NCBI RefSeq assembly: GCF_000328475.2
Contig: NC_026478.1
Coordinates: forward strand, 1,550,001-1,614,000
Direction: 5' to 3'
DNA: 64,000 nucleotides
Origin: Mycosarcoma maydis
Lineage: Eukaryota > Basidiomycota > Ustilaginomycetes > Ustilaginales
A model generated the notes under the pieces. That model ran no database searches. It saw only the letters and a list, made by a program, of their open reading frames with translations, and had not been told where the DNA came from. Of this stretch, positions 8,826 to 20,000 are shown piece by piece. Made by a program: the position numbers and the translations under genes. Numbering within the stretch: position 1 is the first letter of the stretch; the number at the start of each line of letters is the position of its first letter.

Positions 8826-10586
8826 AACCCTTCGAAGCTGTTTCGTTGCCAAATTTTGTAGTCTTTTGCCAATACCCGCTTAATATCGAGTTCGATACCA
8901 GCCTCCCTCGGGTCACATGCCCCTCCTTAGGCTCCTTTCTGTCCGTACTATCTCAATGACAGTGTGTTCATGATTCTTCTTACACCAAGGCCGTTTTGTG
9001 TTTGTACTTCGCACTGACTTTGCGTCGACGCTCGCTTTAGCCCTGTTGAATCTCCATGCTGAGGCGAAGAGCTGGACGCACTTCCCAGTGTTTCGTCAAG
9101 CCCAAACGAACATTGTTACGACACCAGCTCAGGAAGCTTAGGATGCTTTGCTTTCATGTTTCGTCTCCATGCTTCAGTTTGTTCGTCTTTGTACGACACG
9201 TGTAGACGACTTTTGAAGGTTTGACCTGTCTACTGAGAGCCTGGTCAATCTGTGCCATTTCGGCGGCTTTCGTTGTGTTCTTGAAATGCAAAGCACTTCT
9301 TGCGCCCGGTCCGAGCCAGGACGTGCACTAGGGTGCAGGATTCTCACGCTATAATCGACACCGCATAATCTTCAGTGCGGTCCCTCTGTGAGATAGAGGT
9401 GATAGATACGAGCAGTCGCCAGGCACGACATCACAGCTTACAGAAACGCTGTCGTCGACTCTGTCGACATTTTGGAGCCAGACAAAGCAGATCTCGCGCT
9501 CGACATCGTTTGACATTTATGGTGAGCGTGAGGACTTAGTTGCATAGACTCAGTCTGTCGTTCAGAGAGGTAGTCATGCAATCCAAGCTCGGACGACCAC
9601 TAGCGCCGGTCTTGCTGCGTGATGAGTGCACCATTTCTCCACTTTCTGTTCCCATCACCTGAAGCGCTGTTGCAGATTGCGACGCAGGTTCTCAACATTC
9701 TAGTCGGTGCGGAATAGAAAGAGAGCAGCGAGGAGCAAGCCGCAAGGATGACGTTTTGAGCGATGATCCTACAGAGCTGCCATCATGAGCAGAATAGGTC
9801 ATGTGTGCTAAGAATGTCTGTGTAGAGCTGGGAAGAGTGCAAAGCGGCAGTGAATGGAAAAGGTAGACTGCCGAGCCTCGAAGCGAGCTCACTTGAAAAT
9901 GTTAGTGACTGTTTCTCTTCTCGTTGCGCTTCTGTGAACAGCGGTCCCTTCAGATTCAGCTGCAGTGAATGCTTGTTCATACAGAGATATCGCCAACGGC
10001 CCATTCGATGCACCAAGTGAGATGCTGTATTGACGCAGGCATAATGACGGTTGAGTCAGAGGCTTGTCTCAACGCTACAGCCAACTTTGCTCTATTCGAA
10101 TTCACGATTCGGAGCAGACCGCGATGCTTGAGCTTCCTCAGCCCTCCTGGTTGAAAAGCATCAAGTGCAGCAGTCACGAGTGAGTCGTGAGTCACGAGGG
10201 CGCACAGGTGAGGGTGTGGTTTACCAATTCCCGATTTTGAAATGACGATCCAACATCCGCATTTTTTTGCTCTGTGTCTCGTGTCTGTGCGTTTTCGAGT
10301 GAGGAGTCGTGAGTCTTGGCTTCTCTCGGCTCGACTCCGATTCACGATTCACGATTTGGACCAACACCTCCCTCCACGCTGCCCAACAATCACGAATCAC
10401 AAATCACGAACGGTGCGCACAGGGTTCATTGCGCTTGTACCGATTTGTCACTCCGCTTCCGAGCCTGAGCCAATCTCTGTCTGCTAGCCTGAATCACTTT
10501 TCTTTCCACCATCTGAAGCACGCATTCTCAACAAGAGCAGGCTTCTGACAATAAATCAAGACTGATCCTATCAGTCCACTGCAAAC
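8826..10586. other. Intergenic, no gene supported; motif-rich
   Basis: 1.76 kb without a supportable gene. The first ~150 bases are the probable 3' UTR of the 65-aa protein gene. Motif clusters of the TCACGA/TCGTGA type lie at about 10100-10110, 10172-10200 and 10339-10412, upstream of the UGO1-like gene. Open frames are under 125 codons and lack domains. Confidence 0.5.
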
Positions 10587-12473
10587 ATGACAGCACCGCC
10601 TCCGTCGACAGGGGCCAGTGCTCAGCAAGCGCATCCGCTCCGACCGTACTATCAACCGCCTGAGGACTCGGTGTTTATCGCTACCGCTCCGCGCTTCAAC
10701 ACATCCGGACTACCCAAAGCAACGGCCAGCTCCTCTTCAAAGACTTTTGGTGGCAGCACTATGCCCAAACCGTCCTCGAATAGATACATGTCATCTAATG
10801 ACGCCAAGCCTTATGTCGCGACAACATCGGCAGGCGGCTTTAATGAAGCGGATGCCGGCATCTCGGACATCTTGCGCGCACTTCTCATCAGTGGTGCGCT
10901 TCAGTACACCAGCACATGCCTCGCGATGCCTTTCGAGGTCGGCAAACTCCTTTTACAGGTTCAATGGGTACCTAGAGACGATGTCTGGCTCTCTCTCACG
11001 CAGCAAGCAGCCCTAGCAGAGCGACGTACCATCTCCACTACCACACGGCAGTTGAAGGCTCCCCCTCATCAGTCACAGGCAGAGGAAACGACGGAAGCGT
11101 GGGAGCAGGAAGTGTCTCCCGAGGCCATCGAGTGGGACGACGAAGCCAGTGCGCACCAAGAAGAGGAGCACCAAGACGATCTCATCGAGGCAGACCTTTC
11201 GGATGAAGACGATGCTGACGCTTACTTTCGCGATGTCACCTCCAAACCAACTCGACCGAACACCTCGCTCTACTCTGAACGCAAAAAGAGGCGCATGGTA
11301 GATGCTTCTGGCTACGTTATGCGCCAAAGCGTCTACGATCAAGGCGCGCGACCCGAGTTTGTCATGCCAGTCGTGGTGAGAGGGGGGGTGTGGGAGATGA
11401 TGAAAGCCGTCGGCCGCGGTAAGGAAGGCTGGCTCGGTCTCTGGAAGGGATCCTTGACCTCGTTCGTCCTTGAGGTGACATCGTCCACTATCCAACCCAT
11501 CATCTCTTCCATTCTCTCACTGTTTGCGCCCACAGCGCTCTCTCCTTTGCCTCTGGCGTATGCCCCTTACCCATACAAGACGCTCGGCCTACTGCTTTCG
11601 TCGCATCTCGTTACGGGAATCCTGGTATCGCCGCTTGACCTCGTCCGGACCCGTTTGATCTCGCAGAGCACGCTTCCAGCACACCGCAAATACAGTGGTC
11701 CATACGACGCCATCAAAAAGACACTGAAAGAAGAAGGTGGTTGGAAGACGGCGTACCTACATCCCAATTTGCTCATCCCAACCATCCTCGACTTTACCCT
11801 GCGACCGTTGCTGTCGCTCGCTGCACCGCTGCTCATCGAACACACATTTCGACTCGAATCCAACACGCATCCGATCAGCTATGCCATTGCCGAGCTCGCA
11901 ATTTCCACTGCTTCTCTGTGCATTACTCTTCCCATCGAGACAGTGCGCAGAAGGCTGCAGCTTCAGGTCCGCAGGCCACACGATGCAATCTCTGAGGAGG
12001 CTGCCTTGACTTCGTCACGCAAGATCACCAGCGCGACTCTGCAACAACAGCAGACTACGACAATTACCACCGCGACTTTACGTGGTGGTGTCGACCAAGC
12101 CACCGGCAACGTGGGCGTACGAGGTCTGCGCACGTGTGTCGAGACCCGACCTATCCCTTACGTTGGTGTGGTGGAAGCCATCTACCGTATTGTGACGGAA
12201 GAGACTATCGCTACGCACATTCGATCGTCATCCAAACCAGCGGAAGCGAGCTCAAAGGAGACATCGCAGGGCGACACTTCGGAATGCGCTGGAGCAACTC
12301 ACGCGCTGGCTCAGTCGGGCATCTTGGCGGCAAAGACAGGTCACTCGTCTCTGGGCGGACTTCGTTCGCTCTACCGTGGCTTCGGTATGGCGTTCAGCGC
12401 CAACTTGGTTGTATTCATGCTGACGCTTGTGAGCGGCGAGCGTGCTGGCCCTGCCGGATGGGCCGAGATCTAG
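10587..12473 (+). CDS. UGO1: Ugo1-type mitochondrial outer-membrane fusion protein (degenerate mitochondrial carrier)
   Basis: Encodes 628 aa from ATG at 10587. It has an N-terminal disordered region with LRPYYQPPEDSVF, then LQYTSTCLAMPFEVGKLLLQVQWVPRD, a hallmark of fungal Ugo1, an outer-membrane modified carrier that links the fusion GTPases Fzo1 and Mgm1. A long acidic insertion rich in E and D (about residues 165-215) separates this from carrier-like segments with SPLDLVRTRLISQS and PIETVRRRLQLQV, which are degenerate PX[DE]XX[RK] motifs. The C-terminus has SLYRGFGMAFSANLVVFML, the usual last helix. Yeast Ugo1 is about 500 aa; the extra length is mostly the acidic and Gln/Thr-rich insertions. 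Family assignment is confident, fusion role is by homology. Confidence 0.88.
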   Translation: MTAPPPSTGASAQQAHPLRPYYQPPEDSVFIATAPRFNTSGLPKATASSSSKTFGGSTMPKPSSNRYMSSNDAKPYVATTSAGGFNEADAGISDILRALLISGALQYTSTCLAMPFEVGKLLLQVQWVPRDDVWLSLTQQAALAERRTISTTTRQLKAPPHQSQAEETTEAWEQEVSPEAIEWDDEASAHQEEEHQDDLIEADLSDEDDADAYFRDVTSKPTRPNTSLYSERKKRRMVDASGYVMRQSVYDQGARPEFVMPVVVRGGVWEMMKAVGRGKEGWLGLWKGSLTSFVLEVTSSTIQPIISSILSLFAPTALSPLPLAYAPYPYKTLGLLLSSHLVTGILVSPLDLVRTRLISQSTLPAHRKYSGPYDAIKKTLKEEGGWKTAYLHPNLLIPTILDFTLRPLLSLAAPLLIEHTFRLESNTHPISYAIAELAISTASLCITLPIETVRRRLQLQVRRPHDAISEEAALTSSRKITSATLQQQQTTTITTATLRGGVDQATGNVGVRGLRTCVETRPIPYVGVVEAIYRIVTEETIATHIRSSSKPAEASSKETSQGDTSECAGATHALAQSGILAAKTGHSSLGGLRSLYRGFGMAFSANLVVFMLTLVSGERAGPAGWAEI

Positions 12474-13284
12474 CAGTATGCTTGGCCTTGTATTTGCAAG
12501 TACACACCACCCTCGTTCATGAACCTGTTCGTTCGATGATGCTCGTCACGCGCTCCGGTTGATTTGTAATGTATAGCTGATCTACCCCTTTGGATATTTC
12601 ATGTGTCTGAATAGCTGTGCTCAGAATGTGTACCGTCTGTACAAGAGAAAGAGTCGGAAGATATTAACGATGTCATCTTTGTAGAAAAGGGTACCAAAAC
12701 GACAATAGAGAATTCAGGCAACGGACAGCTGAAATGCTTCGAGAGGTGCCCGAGTGGATGTGGGCTGCAAGGTCTGGGGTCTGACTTGAGCACGAGCAAA
12801 CCGTGTGCAAGATGAACTCTTGTTGGGTAAAACCCACAGTCAAGCGAACCCAGTTATGCAATCGTGAATCTGAATTCCGTGTACTTCAGGCACATGCTCG
12901 TGACTTGACTTGATGGCTCGAACAAACCACGTGGAAACGAGAATAGGGTTTTGAGTAGGCACATGGGGCTGTATGTGGCGTGTCGTCATCCGTGATCACG
13001 CGAATCAGGTCAGGGAGTTTCCTGGAAAGACATTGCCTGTAAGCGAAGCACGTGAAGGTTCATGGTCGTCTCTCTGACGCCAACACAGGAAGCTTTGTCG
13101 TCTCACCTGTGCAGACGGTTCTTGTTTGTATCGCTGGCCAGCATGTTTTATTTCGGTCAAGCTATATGGATCACATCATCGGAACGAGTCAATGAAGCAC
13201 CACAAGGCGCACGCACTGAAAGGCTCACTCTCGAGCTTCGAAAGAGTCGAGTAAAGAGCCTCGTCTTAGTATGGCACCCTACTT
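12474..13284. other. Intergenic between convergent genes
   Basis: About 0.8 kb separating the 3' ends of the UGO1-like gene and the first secreted-protein gene. No supported gene or RNA was seen. Confidence 0.5.
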
Positions 13285-13578
13285 CTAGCCATCGCTGTGG
13301 CTGCCAGCGCCTTGGTCACCGCAGCATTTGACGAATCTGCCCAGGTTGATGCCATTGCCTAGGCCAGCGCCGTCAAGGCACATGTTGTTCCTCGACCAGA
13401 ACGCGGTGGAAGAATGCTCGCGAGTAGTATCACAGCAGTATCTGGTGGTCTTGGGATCCGGATCACCGGTGCCGTTCAAATTCTTAGTGCAGTAGGCTGA
13501 GCGTGCGCCGTAGACCTGCGCAAAGAGCGCACTGCTGGCCACGACAAACAAGGCGAGAGATAGCTGGAAGGTGCGCAT
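13285..13578 (-). CDS. Small secreted cysteine-rich protein A (candidate effector), 97 aa
   Basis: Start is the ATG at 13578; the longer open frame has a poor upstream start and would bury the signal peptide. Residues 1-24 are a clear signal peptide ending QVYG. The mature part of 73 residues has six cysteines (30, 48, 49, 67, 85, 86), spaced exactly C-x17-CC-x17-C-x17-CC, and one NGT glycosylation site (N35). It ends Gly/Ser/His-rich. About 41 of 73 mature residues match, without gaps, the product at 16417-16707, so the two are paralogues. The pattern is not a hydrophobin (eight cysteines) and I recognise no named family. A small secreted paired cysteine-rich protein in a smut-like genome is a plausible effector or apoplastic protein; function is unknown. 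Confidence 0.85.
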   Translation of the reverse strand: MRTFQLSLALFVVASSALFAQVYGARSAYCTKNLNGTGDPDPKTTRYCCDTTREHSSTAFWSRNNMCLDGAGLGNGINLGRFVKCCGDQGAGSHSDG

Positions 13579-14577
13579 CTTGTTCAGGACAAAGCGGTAT
13601 CTCGAAGGGTGGATGTTGCTGGGTATGCATCGAGACGGGGTGGTCAGCAAGAGGGTATTTGTAGCTCTTCGACGTCGGTATGCAAAACTCAGTCGAGTCG
13701 CTACTCTACACGCGCCATTCGGTCACATACAACACGCAAAGCTTTACGGTAAGTCCTCTCCCGTTGCTGTGGATTCAACATGTTTACCAAGCGGATCTCG
13801 TCTACACAGAACCGCTCGATCCAATCCAGGCGCACCCTTTCGAATCATCTGACCCAGCTTTCCTGGAGTGAGTTCGGCATCTGACACGGCTTGCATCGAG
13901 CATCGAGCATCGAGCATCGTACACGACTTGTGAGTTCCAGCACTGCACCATGTACGACGTCTACAAGCACGACCTTGATGCCCACGCTCATAGCCAGTAT
14001 ACGCCTCTTCTCACGCGCGAACAACTCCACCGAATCTCACGTCCCAGCGGCAAACAAGTCTCGAGAATGGGCTTGACTTGGTAACGGCGAAGAAAATGTC
14101 TCGATAACAAGTGCGACCTATTGTAGCCTTACCATTCTCCAGCTGTGGATGCAATTTGGCTGAAATCGTGAATGAAGCGGGACTTGCAAAAAAGCATAAT
14201 TGTACCACCAGCACTCACAGACTGTAGTGGCCCCTGAACTTGAACGGTACCAAATGAAGGCGCGCTGGAAAGTGTTGGGATGAGGTGGTGGGTGGGACGA
14301 AACGAAACGTTTTGAGCAGGAGCTTATATTTCCTTGGCGACGACGGTTGTCACAGAACGTGCAGTTGCAGCTTGACTCTCTCACACCATCGCACCGAACA
14401 CGAGCAGGCCTCGACACGAGTCGGTCAATCGAGCTCGACTGAGCCAAGTATCAACGAATCGCATTTCTTTCTCAACCGTTACGCTCGTCTGAGTCGACGC
14501 ATTTCCACACTCTCCTGTCTCTCCCTTTGGCTTGCCTTTCTCGCTTTGTTGGGCGCTACGAGCGGCAAGCTCTCGGA
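13579..14577. promoter_or_regulatory. Shared divergent promoter region of two secreted-protein genes
   Basis: 999 bases between the divergent ATGs of secreted protein A (minus) and the 354-aa secreted protein (plus). On the minus strand, TACAAATACCC at about 13653-13663 lies about 78 bases before the ATG and resembles the TATA region of the paralogue. A short tandem repeat of GCATCGA (three copies) sits at about 13893-13918. Shared regulation is inference. Confidence 0.5.
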
Positions 14578-15642
14578 ATGTTGGCACGACTCTGGCAGTC
14601 GAGCGTGACGAGCTTGGTTCCACTCCTCCTGCGGCTACTGTTGGCACCATCGTACATTACGGCGTACCACCTGTCACCTACTGACGGACAAGCCGATATC
14701 GGAGCTTATCACGTTCAGCCAGGTCGCTGTGCAGGTGTCGAAAGGCGGCTAGGTAAGGCGAGGTACAGCTACTTTTTTGGACCATCGCCCTTTCAGACAA
14801 CCTTTTCAGCCGATTCGTCATCCTCGTCCCAAGATGCAGGTTTGGGAATCGAGCAAATGGATTCGACTTCTCTCTGCGCTTTCGACCCCGAGCTCACCGA
14901 AGGGTACGGTGCTGGATTTGACAACATGCGTTTCTACCTCGTCTATTCTCGCTGCATCTACGGGACCAACGAAATGCGCGCCCTGTGCGGTACAACGGAC
15001 GGCAAAGGCAAACCTATCGATAAGATTTTCAACTTGGTTCAAGCGACCTGTCCTCGGGGAACGAGGTGCAAGAATCTTTGTGCCACCATGCATGATCCGA
15101 CATTGACCAGTCCTTATGCAGCCAAGCAGGTGCAATTGGCGCAGTGCATGTCGGAGCAACAGTGGCAGTTCTTGACCGACATGTATCGACCCAAGTCGGC
15201 TTTGACCAAGCCAGCAGCCCAGATGTCGGCACCGCAAGCTGCCAATCCGCATTCTGCCCAGACGGATGGCAGGCTGGATCCGACAGTTGTCGACAAGGTG
15301 CCTGCAAGCAACCCGCATCATGATCAGACGCATACGGACCAAGACGGTACGATCGCAGGTAAAGTGCTTCCGCTCGCTGCAGCCGGACGACCGGCCGGAC
15401 CATATACAACTGGTCATCTACAACTGCCTCCCAACGCCAAGCCCAACACTCCGAAACAAGCCGTTGATTCGTCGCCACCCTCATCACCCGCGCAATCTCC
15501 CGCCGAACCAGATGCCCCCGGCGACGAGGCCACGAGACAGACACAGAAAGCACCGACACCGATGGGCTTCCGCAAGCGTAGTGTGCCTTTTTCTTCCGGC
15601 TTTCTTCGTCGCCACAGAAGCAAAACAGTCGCTGCTCGTTAA
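14578..15642 (+). CDS. Secreted protein with eight-cysteine domain and low-complexity tail
   Basis: Encodes 354 aa from ATG at 14578; an upstream in-frame ATG at 14527 would add 17 residues and weaken the signal peptide. The N-terminus has a hydrophobic stretch (SLVPLLLRLLLAPSYITA) fitting a signal peptide. The first ~200 residues carry eight cysteines (GRCAG, LCAF, SRCIY, ALCGT, ATCPRGTRCKNLC, AQCM), enough for four disulfides. The remainder is rich in Pro, Ala, Gln and Thr and ends strongly basic, with a FRKR site that a Kex2-type protease could cut. No sequence link to the flanking paralogues is visible, but all three encode secreted products in 3.4 kb. I do not recognise the family. Confidence 0.75.
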   Translation: MLARLWQSSVTSLVPLLLRLLLAPSYITAYHLSPTDGQADIGAYHVQPGRCAGVERRLGKARYSYFFGPSPFQTTFSADSSSSSQDAGLGIEQMDSTSLCAFDPELTEGYGAGFDNMRFYLVYSRCIYGTNEMRALCGTTDGKGKPIDKIFNLVQATCPRGTRCKNLCATMHDPTLTSPYAAKQVQLAQCMSEQQWQFLTDMYRPKSALTKPAAQMSAPQAANPHSAQTDGRLDPTVVDKVPASNPHHDQTHTDQDGTIAGKVLPLAAAGRPAGPYTTGHLQLPPNAKPNTPKQAVDSSPPSSPAQSPAEPDAPGDEATRQTQKAPTPMGFRKRSVPFSSGFLRRHRSKTVAAR

Positions 15643-16330
15643 AAGCTCCAGAAAGCTTGACCCTGTCCACCGTTGTTTTTCAACTCGTGTTGTTGTTTCT
15701 TCTTGAGTAGAGTTTTCCATGTTCCTCACAGCTGTGCTGCGCCGTAACTTGCTCCGTTCATTCAGAGGTGTTCCGTCCGCCACTCTTGAACGTCTGTGAA
15801 CTGAGTGCGCGCGAAGCGAAAGCAAATCGTGAATGTGAGAGATGAACGTAAAGACTATGACAGTGAAACCTCTTCTCTATCCGGCCGCTTGGCATCGCGT
15901 TTCGCCTTCCCTTTCGAGCTGAGCAGTCTTTTCCGAACTCCTTTCGTGATCATTGTGAGCGTCGAAGTCGTCTGTCGAAATCTAGTTGGTGCCGACAGGT
16001 CTGGTAATTCTGTCTGCATGTGCAAACAAGCAAGAGTCCGAACCATGTCAACGTGGGGTCGAGGTCAAATGTGTCGACGACTCGGTAGAGCCGTGCGCCG
16101 AGTAGTCAGTATGGACATGGGGAGCCGTGTCGGATGTCGATGTGCTGGCAGCGGGGTATGGAGTTGACAGGCATTTGCTTGCCGACTTTACCACATTCGG
16201 ACTCGAACAGAACTCGCTCGCTGAGGGCCTTGAAGGACACGGCTTGCACAAGCCTTGGCATCGGAACTAACCGCAAAAGGATATGACAGTGAGATCCTAT
16301 TCGCAGCAACGAGATTGTCTTTCCCTCGTC
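15643..16330. other. Intergenic upstream of secreted protein B
   Basis: About 0.7 kb with no supported gene; it must carry the promoter of the gene at 16417. Short frames on both strands overlap and lack domains. Confidence 0.5.
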
Positions 16331-16338
16331 TATATATA
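16331..16338 (+). promoter_or_regulatory. TATA box of secreted protein B
   Basis: TATATATA followed by CCCTGG, 79 bases before the ATG at 16417. The paralogue at 13578 has a related ATACCCT-containing element at almost the same distance (78 bases). Confidence 0.6.
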
Positions 16339-16416
16339 CCCTGGTTATCGCTTTCCACCCAGTATACCTGCATCAGTCACCACTTGTTCTCCGTCCATCT
16401 GCTTGCTATCTGCACG

Positions 16417-16707
16417 ATGCGCGAATTCCAACCAACCATTCTCCTTCTCTTCGTAGCATGCACCCTCTTCACCGAGGTTTACGCCGGCCATACAGCCTAC
16501 TGCACCGCCAACCGCAATGGTACAGGTCCAGCCGTGTACCGGACCACCAAAGACTGCTGCGCGGCCACTCGCGAGCACTCAACCACCGCCTTCAACGAGG
16601 CCACTCACACCTGCCAGGACGCTCTCGGACTCGGCAACGGCATCAACATCGGTAGATTCGCTCGTTGCTGCGATAGCCGCGGCGGCGGCAGCCACAGCAA
16701 CGGCTAG
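16417..16707 (+). CDS. Small secreted cysteine-rich protein B (candidate effector), 96 aa
   Basis: Start is the ATG at 16417, the only one that puts the signal peptide (MREFQPTILLLFVACTLF, cleavage near VYA) at the N-terminus. The mature protein has cysteines 29, 47, 48, 66, 84 and 85, again exactly C-x17-CC-x17-C-x17-CC, an NGT site and the blocks TREHS-x-TAF and GLGNGIN-x-GRF shared with paralogue A (13285-13578, opposite strand). The variable part lies between the first Cys and the CC pair and between TAF and the fourth Cys, as expected for diversifying secreted proteins. Function unknown; candidate effector by context. It converges on the MON2-like gene, with stop codons 306 bases apart. 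Confidence 0.85.
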   Translation: MREFQPTILLLFVACTLFTEVYAGHTAYCTANRNGTGPAVYRTTKDCCAATREHSTTAFNEATHTCQDALGLGNGINIGRFARCCDSRGGGSHSNG

Positions 16708-17012
16708 ACCAAGTCTCGTTCCACGCCCAATTGTGGAAAGCCCATATCAGTGGCTCGGCACAAATGATGTAGCCCAAGGAGAACACACCTCCGTTTTTGT
16801 CTGATCGTTTTGACTCTGACGTTAAGAAAATATGCTGGCCAGCGAAACATCCAGCGACTAGTGAGAGAACAAGAATCACGAATCACAGTCGACGAGTTTC
16901 GTGATGAGCTTCCAGTGTAGTATAGTGTTGTATATCGTGTGCGGGAACTGATTCTGGGCGGCGTATGCGGACGACCGGTAACGACGCACTTTGCGCGTTG
17001 AGACGCTCCCAC
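16708..17012. other. Intergenic, 3' regions of convergent genes
   Basis: 305 bases holding the 3' ends of secreted protein B and the MON2-like gene, with one AATCACGAATCAC motif at about 16873-16886. Nothing else seen. Confidence 0.5.
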
Positions 17013-20000
17013 TCACATCCGAAGCAAGGGAATCTCAAGCTCATCGCCCACCAACGCCATGGCCTTAAGAGCTAGCTCTCCTGCATTTGCCTCTTTCACA
17101 GAAGCATCATACCGCGCATCCCGTTCGCTAGCGGCTAGCACGTCACGGGTGACACCAATAATGCCGAGCTCGAGCCCCAAGTCGCTGAACGTCTTGGACA
17201 TTTCTGCGCTGTCAGCTGGAACAATGGGTGGTAGCGACGTGCCGATACTCGCAGTACTCGTCGAGGTGCCAGCAGTTGACTTGGCCGACGATACAAGCAG
17301 CAAGAAATGACGATAGGCAGCGAAAAGATGTGCGCGTTCCGATGCGTGCCAGCCTTGGGACGAGCGAGGGACCAGCTGTTTGGTTGCCGACCCGGTATAT
17401 GTTGCCGGATAAAGACGCAGCTCGACATACCTGTTCAGAACATAATTAAGCTCTTCCTGGCGGATTCTTTGCATTGGGACCATGCCTCGAATTTCAAGGT
17501 CGCGCGCAAACGATACCAGCGTTTCTTCGCAACGAGACGTCAGATGTCGAAGCAGAATCACGGCCACTCTGCGACGAGCATCCGTGTCTTGTGAAGCGCT
17601 GCGTGAACCTTTGCCAAAGTGACCAGAGCATCCGAGAAAGAGCAAGTCGAAGCACCAGTATGCGTAACGTTCGTTGGTCGTTTCGCTAGGGTCATCCACT
17701 CGCCCGCTTTCGCTGTATGAGCTCGTTTGCGTCTCAAATGTGTATAGTGTGGAACCGAGCACCAACGTATGCCCAACACGCTCGATGAGGTGATCCGGAA
17801 CCTCGCTCCCTCCTAAGTACGGAAGCACGTGTTTCTCGATGGAACTGAGCACGAAGAGGCCGAACAGCTCGTCAGCATCCTTGACGTGTTTAGGCAGTGT
17901 GCTGGCGAGCGACGAGTCTGCAAGCACTGCGGCTTGGATGGCATCGATAATCTTAGTCCACAGTATCTCGACAGTCTCTAGACTGAGACGGCCGTCTTCC
18001 GTCCTTTTCTGAAGCTTGGGGCAGCATAGTGACAGGATCCGACATAATGTCAGAGTGGCGAGCTGCCAAACAGGGCGAGCATCGGCCTTGCGTTCCGAAT
18101 TGCAACTAGCGACCGGGCTGTCCTGACACTCGTACTTGAGTTTGATCGGTACAATGAGCGCAGCCAGAAGGCTTTCGAAAGCGCCGCCCTCGTATATGCT
18201 GATATCGTCCTCGTGCTTGACAAAGACGCTGTAAGCCTCTTCGATGCTCGCACGTGACAATGCAATAAAGGTAGGAGCTTTCTTGTCCTTGCTTGCATCT
18301 AGCTCCGTATTCGAGAAAGCCAGGCAGATGCACTCTGATAGGTCAGATAAAATGAGCGCGGGGACACCCTTGACATTCGCAACAGATCTGGCTGTGGCGC
18401 GAGCTGCCACCTGAACGTTGGTTAGACTCGCTCGATCCGACATGTTATCGGGACTGTGAGGGTAGGAGACGCAAGCCTTGAGACTTGTGAGCAGCGCTTC
18501 AACATTTGCCTGATCGAAGTCGGCCTGCAGAACGCGGTGTATGGGCGGAAACGCTTGAATATATGCCAGAAGGTTCGCTTGCGTGAAACGGAAAGTGTTC
18601 ACCGCTTCGCCTTCAGTGCACTTGTCCGCCTTGAGTTCTCGTGTCTCGGGCCGTCTTGATGTCGCTCGACGGACGTGCTCACCGATAGCGATCCAGCTCT
18701 TCCAGGCCGTTCGCCAGGCCATCTGTGCCCTGGCACGTGCCGGTTCGTCTGGCAGCACTTCACTATCTACGTTGGTTGACACTGAGAAAGTGAAACACTT
18801 CATAGCCGCCTGCGAGAGATCGGCTGGACCGCTGAGGAACGTCGCCGTGGTCAGATCAAGCAATCTTGACCATGTTTCCTCGAACGCGCTGCTGTGAATC
18901 AGCTTGGTTGGCAAGTACGCTCGTACCACCTCGCCAAATTGGGTAAAAGCTAGGCTTTCAGATTCCTGCCATTGCTTGAGCTCGCTTGGAAGTATGCCCA
19001 TCAGTTGTGCCTTTCGGTCTTCTTCTGCTTTGCCACCTTCGCCTCCGCCTCCGCTTTCGAGATCTTTAATTGATGCGCTCAACACTTTGATCAACGGGAA
19101 AATAATAGTATCGACAATCTCCTGCCACGCTGCGGGAGTGAGCATGTCGCCGTAGTGTTGAAGCACTCGGAAGAGGTTTGAGATAGCGCCGTTTCGCACT
19201 TCTGCACGTGGACTCTGAGAGATGGACAAGAGGCATTGGAGGAGTAACAGCCAAAGTGGTTGCGTCTCCGTGTCGACGTAGGCTGCATTGGGGTCTGTCG
19301 ACTTGGTTTTGGCTCGAGCGGCCATCTCTGCTGTGACGCCCCATAGGCATCCGTTAGCGGTGAGCGCCACGTTGACATCGAGATCCTGACTTCCGAAATC
19401 GTTGAGGCAGCCGCAGCACCTCCCTATCTGCTCGGCATCCAACGCTGACAAGAAGTCAGAGCAGACCAGCTGCAGACACGAAAAGCCAGCCTTGACTAGA
19501 GTCAATTGGACCTTCTGAACCAGGGCAGAGGACCCTAAGACGGTGTCTGCATTCCTCTTGTCCTCTTTGCAAGTGGCGGAGCAAATGTCAAAGATGGTTT
19601 CCCATCCGCAGCCAAGCGAATGTCCGAATGTCTCAAGGATCTTGTTCAGATGCTCGACGGACGAGGTTCGGAGCTCCACATCGACAGGCGCTGCCCTGCG
19701 TCCATCGAGGATGCCGGCATTGGAAAGAATTTGCAAAGCCTGTTTCTGCAATCGCAATTTTTCGTGATGATCTGGGTTTTCTGCCGCCTCAGACATGGTG
19801 CCAAAAGCGATCTTGTTCAAAGCTTGCGAAGCTTGTGCACGCCAGTTTGGGGGAAGCCGGGGACTGGAAAGTGCCTCGATGAGGTTAGTAGTGACCGCTT
19901 GCCATCCTTGGTCTGCCGGGAGTCGACAGAGCCGCGTGGTGTTCAACGATGCGACCAGATCAAGGCAGGAGATCGGATAGAATGCTGTTGCAGCCTCGTC

